NCBI GenBank assembly: GCA_947500545.1 | Contig: CANMSO010000001.1 | Coordinates: 248,001 to 312,000, forward strand | Reading direction: 5' to 3' | Length of the DNA: 64,000 nucleotides | DNA from: an uncultured Aquimarina sp. | GTDB taxonomy: Bacteria; Bacteroidota; Bacteroidia; Flavobacteriales; Flavobacteriaceae | Part shown: positions 19,340-27,458 of the stretch, piece by piece | Numbering within the stretch: position 1 is the first letter of the stretch | How the letters are laid out: each line of letters opens with the position of its first letter | Program-made: the position numbers and the translations under genes | The notes under the pieces: generated by a model | The model's input: the letters and a program-made list of their open reading frames with translations, nothing else | Told to the model about the DNA's origin: nothing | Databases searched by the model: none

Positions 19340-19776
19340 AAAGAATAAAAGTTAAAATTAATGTTAAATTCGAATCAAAAATATGTGAATTTATATTTCA
19401 CATCCAAATTTTATGGGGTAAACACGTAATTTTTATCATTTTAAGATATTTACCCCTTAAAAAATTAGGGGTATGTATTTTTTTTATTAAAAATTGATGA
19501 TTTCGCACCTCGAGAATTGAAGTTTTTTGCGAAAACGTTTTCATTAGAATTAGAAAGCTGTGATTTTATGAAAAGCCTAGTTTTATTAGGGTTTTTTGTC
19601 GAAAATCCCATTATCAAATTCGTAATTAGAAGTCCTTATTTTGTGATTATTTTATCCAATAGGCTTTTTTTTTGTGTAGCTCAGAAAAGTGATGTTGATT
19701 GATTCCTTTTTCTTTTCCATTCCTTAATGATTTGTTAATTTCATTTTCTTGAAACACGTTTAAGTCGGAAAATATT
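19340..19776. promoter_or_regulatory. Divergent glnK / gltB regulatory region
   Basis: 437 nt without a credible gene. It contains GAAAACGTTTTC at 19531-19542, a 12-bp perfect palindrome with a central CG, the form typical of LacI-family operators. It also has three GGGGTA-type half-sites (ATGGGGTAAA near 19413, TTTACCCC 19449-19456, AGGGGTAT 19467-19474). Finally AAAAGCCTA (19571-19579) is repeated inverted as TAGGCTTTT... from 19659, ending in a long T-run, which could fold the gltB leader into a terminator-like structure. No experimental site is implied. Confidence 0.45.
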
Positions 19777-22700
19777 ATGAAGAAACAAGGAATGTATTTA
19801 CCAGAATTTGAGCACGACGCTTGTGGTGCCGGATTCATTTGTAGTTTAGAAGGTAAAAAGTCAAATGATATCATTCATAAGGCATTAGAGATTCTTGAAA
19901 AACTAGAACATCGTGGCGCTGTAAGTGCAGATGGAAAAACAGGAGATGGTGCAGGTATACTAATCGATATTCCTCATGATTTTTTTGTTGAACGTTGTGA
20001 TTTTGAGTTGCCTGCTGCAGGAGAATACGCCGTAAGTAATGTTTTCTTACCTAAAAAAGAAAACCAAAGACAGTTTTGTATAGATACATTTGAAAAGAAC
20101 ATAGCAGATCAAAATCTAGTGTTATTGGGTTGGAGAGATGTGCCTGTTGATCATGTACATCTTGGTGAAATAGCAGCAACAACCGAACCTTTTATAAAAC
20201 AATTATTCATAGGTAAGAAAAATAAAGATCAAAGTTATTTTGACTTTAATCTAAAACTATTCACAGCTAGAAAAGTAACAGAACATGCGATTTACAGTTC
20301 TAAACTCTCTGAAAGTAAGTTTTTCTATTTACCAAGTTTGTCAACAAAGACATTAATATTTAAAGGACTCTTAATGCCTGAAGATATTAAATTGTACTAC
20401 ACTGATCTTATGGATCCAAAAGTTGTGACAAGATTGGCTTTGGTGCATCAACGTTTTTCTACCAATACATTTCCTACATGGGATCTTGCACAACCTTTCC
20501 GATATATGTGTCACAATGGTGAGATCAATACACTTAGAGGAAATGTAACCAGAATGCGCTCAAGAGAAGAATTACTTGAAAGCGAATGGTTTGGAGAAGA
20601 TATTAAAAAAATACTTCCGGTAGTACTAAAAGGGAAGTCAGATTCTGCTTCTATGGATATGGTGGTAGAATTATTATTAATGACAGGAAGATCATTACCT
20701 GAAGTCATGATGATGATGGTACCAGAGGCATGGGAGAAAAACCCTGAGATGTCTGAAGCTAAGAAAGCTTTCTATGAATATAATTCTTGTGCAATGGAAC
20801 CATGGGACGGTCCAGCTTCAATTCCGTTCACAGATGGTAATTATATAGGAGCAGTATTAGACAGAAATGGTTTAAGACCTTCACGTTACAGTGTTACCAA
20901 AAATGGGTATGTAATCATGTCTTCAGAGACAGGAGTTGTAGATCTTGAGCCAAGTAATATTGAATACCATGGTCGATTAGAACCAGGTAAGATGTTTTTG
21001 GTTGACATGAGTGAAGGAAGAATTATCAATGACGAAGAGATTAAAGAAAAAATAGCTTCTCAACACCCATATAGAGAATGGTTGGATAATAGTTTGGTTC
21101 ATTTAAAAGATATTCCATATAATGATTGCCCATTATTCTTAGGCGAAGAAACTGTTGCAAAACGTAAAGCAGTATTCGGGTATACACAAGAAGATATAGA
21201 TACGATCATTGCCCCAATGGGACAACTTGGTAAAGAGCCAATTGGTTCAATGGGATCTGACACTCCGATTGCAGTGCTTTCCGAGCGTCCACAATTAATA
21301 TATAACTATTTTAAACAATTATTCGCTCAGGTAACGAACCCTCCTTTGGATGGTATTCGTGAAGAATTGATTACAGATATTAGCCTGACCTTAGGGTCAG
21401 ATCATAATATATTTGATATTAATGAGAAACACTGTAATAAATTAAAAATCCAGAATCCCGTAATATCTAAAGAGGATTTAGATAAGATAAAAACATTTAC
21501 AGGCAAAGGTTTTAAAGTGACTTCTATATCAATGTTATATAACATTAATAGAGGGCTCAATGGTCTTGAAGATGCGCTAGAAGCAATGTTACAAGAGGTG
21601 TCTGATGTAATTGATGAAGGAACAAATGTCGTAATACTTTCTGATAGAAACGTTAGTAAACATAGAGCCCCAATTCCTGCATTATTAGGGTGTTCTTATG
21701 TAAATAGCGGGTTACAAAAATTAGGAAAGCGCTCTAGAGTAAGTATTATAATCGAATCTGCAGAGCCAAGAGAAGTACATCATTTTGCATTATTGTTTGG
21801 ATATGGAGCGAGTGCTATTAATCCATATATGGTAAACGAAATTATAGGAGAGCAGATTGAAGAAAGTAATATCACAGGAATTGACTTTGATGATGCCATA
21901 AAAAATTATAATAAAGCAGTAGGTAAAGGAGTGCTGAAGGTGATGAATAAGATTGGTATCTCTACTCTAAATTCTTATCGAAGCTCACAGTTGTTTGAAT
22001 GTATTGGGATTAACACCAAAGTTGTTGATCAATATTTCCCTAATACAGCGACACGTATCGAAGGAATAGGGTTATATGAACTAGAGAAAGAGATAGCAAA
22101 GCGCCATAAACGAGCCTATGCAGAGCAAGAAGTTGCTGCAAACTTAGATTTAGAAATAGGAGGGCAATATAGATGGAGACGTAACGGAGAGAAGCATCAG
22201 TTTAATCCATTGTCTGTTGCAAAATTACAGAAATCTGTACGTGATAATGATCCTAATACGTATAAAGAATATGCCGATTTAATCAATGAGCAGTCTAAGA
22301 GCTTAATGACAATTAGAGGATTATTAGAATTCTCTAATTACGATCCAATTTCAATAGATGAGGTAGAGCCATGGACCGAGATTGTAAAACGCTTTAAAAC
22401 CGGAGCAATGTCTTATGGATCTATTAGTAAAGAGGCGCATGAGAATCTTGCTGTTGCCATGAACCGTATAGGAGGTAAAAGTAATTCTGGAGAAGGAGGA
22501 GAAAATCCAGTTCGTTTTTATAAAGATGTAAATGGCGATTGGAAAAATAGTGCTATTAAGCAGGTGGCTTCAGGGCGATTTGGAGTGTCTTCAAATTATT
22601 TAACGAGCGCAGCAGAAATTCAGATAAAAATGGCTCAGGGAGCTAAACCAGGAGAAGGAGGACAATTACCGGGGCCAAAAGTAAATCCTGAAATTGCAAA

Positions 22701-24276
22701 AACTCGTAATTCTACACCTTATGTAGGTTTAATTTCACCGCCGCCACATCATGATATCTATTCTATAGAAGATTTATCACAATTAATTTATGATTTAAAA
22801 TCTGCTAACAGACAAGCTCGAATCAATGTGAAATTGGTTTCTGAAGTAGGAGTAGGAACCGTGGCAGCAGGTGTTGCCAAAGCGAAAGCAGATGTTGTAC
22901 TAATTTCTGGTTTTGACGGAGGAACAGGTGCATCACCTTTAACGTCATTAAAGCATGCCGGATTACCATGGGAACTTGGTATTGCCGAGGCACAACAAAC
23001 ACTAGTTGGTAATAATTTACGTAGTCGTATCGTATTAGAATGCGATGGACAATTAAAAACGGGACGTGACGTAGCGGTAGCATGCTTATTAGGAGCAGAA
23101 GAGTTTGGATTTGCAACAGCTCCTCTGGTAGCTTCAGGATGTGTTATGATGCGTGTATGTCATTTAAATACATGTCCAGTTGGAATTGCAACACAAAACC
23201 CAGAACTACGTAAGAAATTCAAAGGAAAACCAGAGCATGTTGTAAACTATATGTATTTCGTAGCACAAGAGTTACGTGAGATTATGGCACAACTTGGTTT
23301 CCGAACGATTAATGAGATGATAGGACAAGTGAATAAGCTAGATCACAATAAAGCAATAGCGCATTATAAAGCTGCAGGGATAGATCTTACTCCAATTCTG
23401 CATCAAGTAGAAGCTCCAAAAGGGGTTGAAATTTACAATACTGAAGAGCAAGATCATTGCCTTGGTAAATCTATTGACTTTGAAATTATAGAACAAGCGC
23501 ATCCTGCATTATTCCGTAAAGAAAGAATCACTTTGGATTTTGATATTTGTAATACCGATAGAGCAGTAGGAGCAATATTGAGTAATGAGATCTCTAAAAT
23601 CTATGGAGCTCAGGGATTACCAGATAATACATTGAAATTAAACTTTACAGGAGCTGCAGGGCAAAGTTTTGGAGCGTTTGCTACCAAAGGGTTGACTATG
23701 ATTGTTAATGGTAACACTAATGATTACTTAGGAAAAGGACTTTCGGGAGCAAAATTAATCATTAAAGTACCCGAGGAGGCAACAATTGTTCCAGAAAATA
23801 ATGTAATTACAGGTAATGTAACTTTATATGGTGCAACGGCTGGAGAGGTGTATATTAACGGTAAAGCAGGAGAGCGATTCTGCGTACGTAACTCTGGAGC
23901 AAAAGCTGTGGTAGAGGGAATAGGAGATCATGGATGTGAATATATGACCGGAGGTGTTGCAGTGATTCTTGGTGAAGTAGGAAGAAACTTTGGAGCAGGT
24001 ATGTCTGGGGGTATCGCTTATATCTATGATAATAATAAAACCTTCGAGGCTCATTGTAATAAAGAGGCGCTTAATCTTGATCCGGTTGTGGAACAACAAG
24101 ACGTTGGTGAGTTAAAAACATTGATAGAGAATCATTACAATGCTACGTTAAGCCCGCTAGCACAAAGAATACTTGAAAATTGGGAAAAAGAATTGCCAAA
24201 ATTCATAAAGATATTCCCAGAGGAGTATAAACAAGCATTGAAAAGATTAGAAGAAGAAAAATTAGCACAAGCATAA
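19777..24276 (+). CDS. gltB: Glutamate synthase (NADPH) large subunit
   Basis: 1499 residues, full length. It makes glutamate from glutamine and 2-oxoglutarate with the small subunit. The Ntn-type glutaminase domain begins at Cys16 (EHDACGAGFI), so a short propeptide is removed. The central and FMN synthase domains carry GGKSNSGEGGENP and SGFDGGTGASPLTS. The 3Fe-4S cluster motif is CHLNTCPVGIATQ. The C-terminal beta-helix has repeated Gly-rich strands (GAAGQSFGAF, LYGATAGEVYINGKAGERF). It is followed after 12 nt by gltD. Lying divergent from glnK-amt, it forms an ammonium uptake and assimilation block. Confidence 0.97.
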   Translation: MKKQGMYLPEFEHDACGAGFICSLEGKKSNDIIHKALEILEKLEHRGAVSADGKTGDGAGILIDIPHDFFVERCDFELPAAGEYAVSNVFLPKKENQRQFCIDTFEKNIADQNLVLLGWRDVPVDHVHLGEIAATTEPFIKQLFIGKKNKDQSYFDFNLKLFTARKVTEHAIYSSKLSESKFFYLPSLSTKTLIFKGLLMPEDIKLYYTDLMDPKVVTRLALVHQRFSTNTFPTWDLAQPFRYMCHNGEINTLRGNVTRMRSREELLESEWFGEDIKKILPVVLKGKSDSASMDMVVELLLMTGRSLPEVMMMMVPEAWEKNPEMSEAKKAFYEYNSCAMEPWDGPASIPFTDGNYIGAVLDRNGLRPSRYSVTKNGYVIMSSETGVVDLEPSNIEYHGRLEPGKMFLVDMSEGRIINDEEIKEKIASQHPYREWLDNSLVHLKDIPYNDCPLFLGEETVAKRKAVFGYTQEDIDTIIAPMGQLGKEPIGSMGSDTPIAVLSERPQLIYNYFKQLFAQVTNPPLDGIREELITDISLTLGSDHNIFDINEKHCNKLKIQNPVISKEDLDKIKTFTGKGFKVTSISMLYNINRGLNGLEDALEAMLQEVSDVIDEGTNVVILSDRNVSKHRAPIPALLGCSYVNSGLQKLGKRSRVSIIIESAEPREVHHFALLFGYGASAINPYMVNEIIGEQIEESNITGIDFDDAIKNYNKAVGKGVLKVMNKIGISTLNSYRSSQLFECIGINTKVVDQYFPNTATRIEGIGLYELEKEIAKRHKRAYAEQEVAANLDLEIGGQYRWRRNGEKHQFNPLSVAKLQKSVRDNDPNTYKEYADLINEQSKSLMTIRGLLEFSNYDPISIDEVEPWTEIVKRFKTGAMSYGSISKEAHENLAVAMNRIGGKSNSGEGGENPVRFYKDVNGDWKNSAIKQVASGRFGVSSNYLTSAAEIQIKMAQGAKPGEGGQLPGPKVNPEIAKTRNSTPYVGLISPPPHHDIYSIEDLSQLIYDLKSANRQARINVKLVSEVGVGTVAAGVAKAKADVVLISGFDGGTGASPLTSLKHAGLPWELGIAEAQQTLVGNNLRSRIVLECDGQLKTGRDVAVACLLGAEEFGFATAPLVASGCVMMRVCHLNTCPVGIATQNPELRKKFKGKPEHVVNYMYFVAQELREIMAQLGFRTINEMIGQVNKLDHNKAIAHYKAAGIDLTPILHQVEAPKGVEIYNTEEQDHCLGKSIDFEIIEQAHPALFRKERITLDFDICNTDRAVGAILSNEISKIYGAQGLPDNTLKLNFTGAAGQSFGAFATKGLTMIVNGNTNDYLGKGLSGAKLIIKVPEEATIVPENNVITGNVTLYGATAGEVYINGKAGERFCVRNSGAKAVVEGIGDHGCEYMTGGVAVILGEVGRNFGAGMSGGIAYIYDNNKTFEAHCNKEALNLDPVVEQQDVGELKTLIENHYNATLSPLAQRILENWEKELPKFIKIFPEEYKQALKRLEEEKLAQA

Positions 24277-24288
24277 AACGACATTAAC

Positions 24289-25752
24289 ATGGGAAAGATA
24301 ACTGGATTTTTAGAATTTGAAAGAGAGATCGAACAGTACCAGCCTGTTAAAGATCGTATAAAAGGATATAAAGAGTTTACGGTAGAAATGCCAGAGAAGA
24401 AACTCAAAGATCAGGGGGCTCGTTGCATGGATTGCGGAATTCCGTTTTGTCATAGTGGTTGCCCACTGGGTAATTTGATACCTGATTTTAACGATGCTGT
24501 ATATCGTGGTAAATGGGAAAAAGCAGCAAGGATTCTACACTCCACTAATAATTTTCCTGAATTTACGGGCAGATTATGCCCTGCACCTTGTGAAGAAGCA
24601 TGTGTATTAGGGATAAATGAAGACCCTGTTACGATCGAAAATATTGAAAAAAATATTGTAGAAGAAGCTTTTAAAAACGGATGGGTAAAAGCAAATCCAC
24701 CAAGAGAAAGAACGGGTAAGATAATAGCCGTAATTGGGTCTGGTCCCGCCGGATTGGCGACTGCACAACAATTGAATCGTGCCGGTCATTTGGTAACAGT
24801 TTTTGAAAGAGATGAGAAAGTTGGGGGACTGCTTCGTTATGGTATTCCTGATTTTAAGATGGAAAAAAATGTAATTGATCGTCGCGTTGCTGTTTTAGAA
24901 GAAGAAGGAATTGTTTTTAAAACAAACACCGCAATAGGAAAAGATATAAAAGCAGATCAATTAAAAGAAGAGTTTGATGCAGTAGTTTTATGTACTGGGG
25001 CAACCGTTCGTCGTAATTTACCTGTTAAAGGTGCTGATCTAAAAGGTGTAGTACAAGCCATGGACTTCTTACCACAAAATAATAGAAGAGTAGACGGAAT
25101 TAAAGATTTAGGAGAAGAAATTCTTGCTACCAATAAAGATGTGATTGTAATTGGAGGAGGAGATACCGGATCAGATTGTATTGGTACTTCTGTGCGCCAT
25201 GGTGCAACTTCGGTTACCAATTTTGAGATCATGGGTAAAGGAACAACAGAACGTCCCGCAAATCAACCTTGGCCATTTTGGCCAATGCGTTTACGTACCA
25301 GTTCTTCTCACCAAGAAGGAGTAGATCGTAACTGGAGTATTTCTACTAAAGAATTTTTGGGTGATGAAGATGGAAATTTAAGAGGGTTAATTACTTCTGA
25401 AGTAGAATGGGTAAAAGAGAATGGCCGTTTTACTTTGAAAGAAGTTCCAAACACAGAAAAAGAATGGAAATGTGAATTGGCTCTTCTGGCACTCGGATTT
25501 ACAGGGTCAGAACCAACAATAGCAGAGCAATTAGGAATTGATATGGATGCTAGAACTAATATCAAAGCCACAGAAGATAACTATACAACTAATGTAAAAG
25601 GTGTTTTTGCTGCAGGAGATACACGTAGAGGGCAATCTCTAATTGTTTGGGCTATCGCCGAAGGTAGGCAAGCTGCATATCATGTAGATACCTATTTAAT
25701 GGGAAGCTCTAATCTTCCACTTAAAGGAGAAGGAGATTTACCAAGAGTATAA
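24289..25752 (+). CDS. gltD: Glutamate synthase small subunit
   Basis: 487 residues. It transfers electrons from NADPH through FAD and 4Fe-4S clusters to GltB. N-terminal Cys clusters: CMDCGIPFCHSGCPLGN and LCPAPCEEACVLG. FAD-binding GSGPAGLATAQQLNRAGH, NADPH-binding VIGGGDTGSDCIGTSVRHGA, and the C-terminal AAGDTRRGQSLIVWAIAEGR, all canonical. Second gene of the gltBD operon, closed by a strong terminator. Confidence 0.97.
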   Translation: MGKITGFLEFEREIEQYQPVKDRIKGYKEFTVEMPEKKLKDQGARCMDCGIPFCHSGCPLGNLIPDFNDAVYRGKWEKAARILHSTNNFPEFTGRLCPAPCEEACVLGINEDPVTIENIEKNIVEEAFKNGWVKANPPRERTGKIIAVIGSGPAGLATAQQLNRAGHLVTVFERDEKVGGLLRYGIPDFKMEKNVIDRRVAVLEEEGIVFKTNTAIGKDIKADQLKEEFDAVVLCTGATVRRNLPVKGADLKGVVQAMDFLPQNNRRVDGIKDLGEEILATNKDVIVIGGGDTGSDCIGTSVRHGATSVTNFEIMGKGTTERPANQPWPFWPMRLRTSSSHQEGVDRNWSISTKEFLGDEDGNLRGLITSEVEWVKENGRFTLKEVPNTEKEWKCELALLALGFTGSEPTIAEQLGIDMDARTNIKATEDNYTTNVKGVFAAGDTRRGQSLIVWAIAEGRQAAYHVDTYLMGSSNLPLKGEGDLPRV

Positions 25753-25803
25753 AAACTTAACCCTTTTGGATTTTCTTATTCTTTAGGGCTTTTGAGTGTT
25801 AAG

Positions 25804-25839
25804 AAAAAAGCTGCTAATATGGGAATTAGCAGCTTTTTT
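25804..25839. terminator. Bidirectional terminator after gltBD
   Basis: A 15-bp stem (AAAAAAGCTGCTAAT with ATTAGCAGCTTTTTT) lies between convergent gltD and the S41 peptidase gene. Part of it recurs, degraded, at 27384-27426. Confidence 0.9.
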
Positions 25840-25849
25840 ATTGATTTTT

Positions 25850-27316
25850 CTACATTGTTGGTAATAGTTTTTTTAATGCAAATTCCAGAACGGCGTCATT
25901 ATCCTCTAGAATATCGTGTATAGAGTTTGATACATTATAATCCGGGACAACACTTCTTTTTTGTATATGTTTATCAATATTGTACTCTGCATGTAGTAAA
26001 GGTAAATAGATTGCCGTTTCGGTATGATCTCCTTTGATAGAAATTTGACGTACACCATTGCTAATACCTGCATAACCGTAGGTTTCTGTCCCCACTAAGT
26101 TTGCATTTGTATATTCCTTTAGTAAACTTGCTGCAATACCAGCGGCTGAAGTTGTACCACCATCAATCAGGACAACCAATTTTCCTCTATAACGGTATTC
26201 TTCAATTGGATCGTAATTCATCAAATCACGTAATAATTCATGTTTTGTTACCTTGAAAGTACCGTCTTTTTTTTGCTTTAGCCCAAAGGACTCATTCAAA
26301 TTAGGCGGGTTATCAGTTATTTGCAAAAAATATTTATCATCTACCAAAGTCACTATCTCTTTTGCAGGAGTGATGGGTTGGTCAATAAAATATTGGAGCA
26401 AGTAAGCTGCATTGCTAGCTTTTCCACCTCCATTATTTCTTAAATCGATTATTAAGTTTTTGATATTCCTATTAGAAATTTCTTTGAAACATCTTTTGTA
26501 AAAATCCGGATAGGTATTTTCGGGTTCATTATAATCATCTTTGAAAAAGCGACTTATTTTGAGATAAGCATAATTTTCCTCCTTATTTATTTCAAAGTTA
26601 AATGCTTCTTTAGTCGTTATTTTCGGTAAATATTTTTTAGATTCTCTGGTTTCATAAACCTCTTTTGAAATTCCCTTAATTTTTGTTTCTATGATTTTCT
26701 TGGTTTTATAGTCCCTATACACAAGATTGTACGTAGATTGTTCTCCAAATATCTCGGGATAGAGTCTATAGAATGATTTGTATGGCCCTCCTAACCAATA
26801 TTGTATACCACTGTGACTTTCACCATCAGAAGAATAATGTGCTAAAATTTCAAAAATAATTTCATTACTCAAGTTGCTATCAATAGACAGAATTTCAGAC
26901 CCTTCGGCGATTTCTAGAGAGCTAAGATCCTTCACTATAAAAATACGTTCATTCCTAATGTATACTTGAAAAGGGAGTCTTTTTTTACTATCGATAACAC
27001 TTCTTAATTTACCGAATGTATATGCTTGTGTATGCCCATCATGTATATTTGCTATCAAGCGAAGAACAATTTTATAAAACATCGTAGCTTCTATTGGTTT
27101 GGAAGTCTGCAACATCAAATCATTCATCACTTGATTAAACTCTTCTCGGTTTTGATGCGTATACGTTCCAGGGTGAATTTCAATCAGTGCCGTTTTAAAT
27201 TTTTCTAAGTCAGCCTGCATTTGTTCAGGTTGGTAAACTAGAGACTCCTGCGCTCTCCCTGTAATAATATAACTGCCCAGGAAGCTTATCAGTATTACCC
27301 AGTATATTCTATCCAT
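25850..27316 (-). CDS. S41-family peptidase-like protein, secreted
   Basis: 488 residues. Signal peptide MDRIYWVILISFLGSYIITGRAQ. The C-terminal half is an S41 (tail-specific protease) fold: NLIIDLRNNGGGKASNAAYL and the nucleophile region LIDGGTTSAAGIAASLL. The catalytic Lys of classical C-terminal processing proteases is not seen (VGTETYGYAG where GK is usual), so it resembles the S41B or tricorn-like branch. A PDZ is not clear. Likely a periplasmic or surface peptidase of unknown target. The gene stands alone and is bracketed by two copies of a terminator-like sequence. Confidence 0.85.
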   Translation of the reverse strand: MDRIYWVILISFLGSYIITGRAQESLVYQPEQMQADLEKFKTALIEIHPGTYTHQNREEFNQVMNDLMLQTSKPIEATMFYKIVLRLIANIHDGHTQAYTFGKLRSVIDSKKRLPFQVYIRNERIFIVKDLSSLEIAEGSEILSIDSNLSNEIIFEILAHYSSDGESHSGIQYWLGGPYKSFYRLYPEIFGEQSTYNLVYRDYKTKKIIETKIKGISKEVYETRESKKYLPKITTKEAFNFEINKEENYAYLKISRFFKDDYNEPENTYPDFYKRCFKEISNRNIKNLIIDLRNNGGGKASNAAYLLQYFIDQPITPAKEIVTLVDDKYFLQITDNPPNLNESFGLKQKKDGTFKVTKHELLRDLMNYDPIEEYRYRGKLVVLIDGGTTSAAGIAASLLKEYTNANLVGTETYGYAGISNGVRQISIKGDHTETAIYLPLLHAEYNIDKHIQKRSVVPDYNVSNSIHDILEDNDAVLEFALKKLLPTM

Positions 27317-27383
27317 TTTTATTTGTATTGCTGAGAGCTCCTAAAATAGTTTAACGCTACAGGATGATTATCAAATTATTGCC

Positions 27384-27426
27384 AATATGGGAATAGAATT
27401 AGCAGCTTAATTGTTTTTTATTGATT
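27384..27426. repeat. Degenerate copy of the gltBD terminator region
   Basis: AATATGGGAAT, TAGCAGCTT and TTTTTTATTGATT occur here in the same order and orientation as at 25816-25845, but with two 5-nt insertions that spoil the hairpin. Together the copies bracket the S41 peptidase gene. Confidence 0.6.
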
Positions 27427-27458
27427 GAATTGTTTTTTTATATAGAAAATAGGATCTT

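Noticed and set aside
19517..19702. Forward open frame of 61 codons upstream of gltB
   Set aside because: Overlaps the palindrome and the T-run of the regulatory region; no protein-like pattern.
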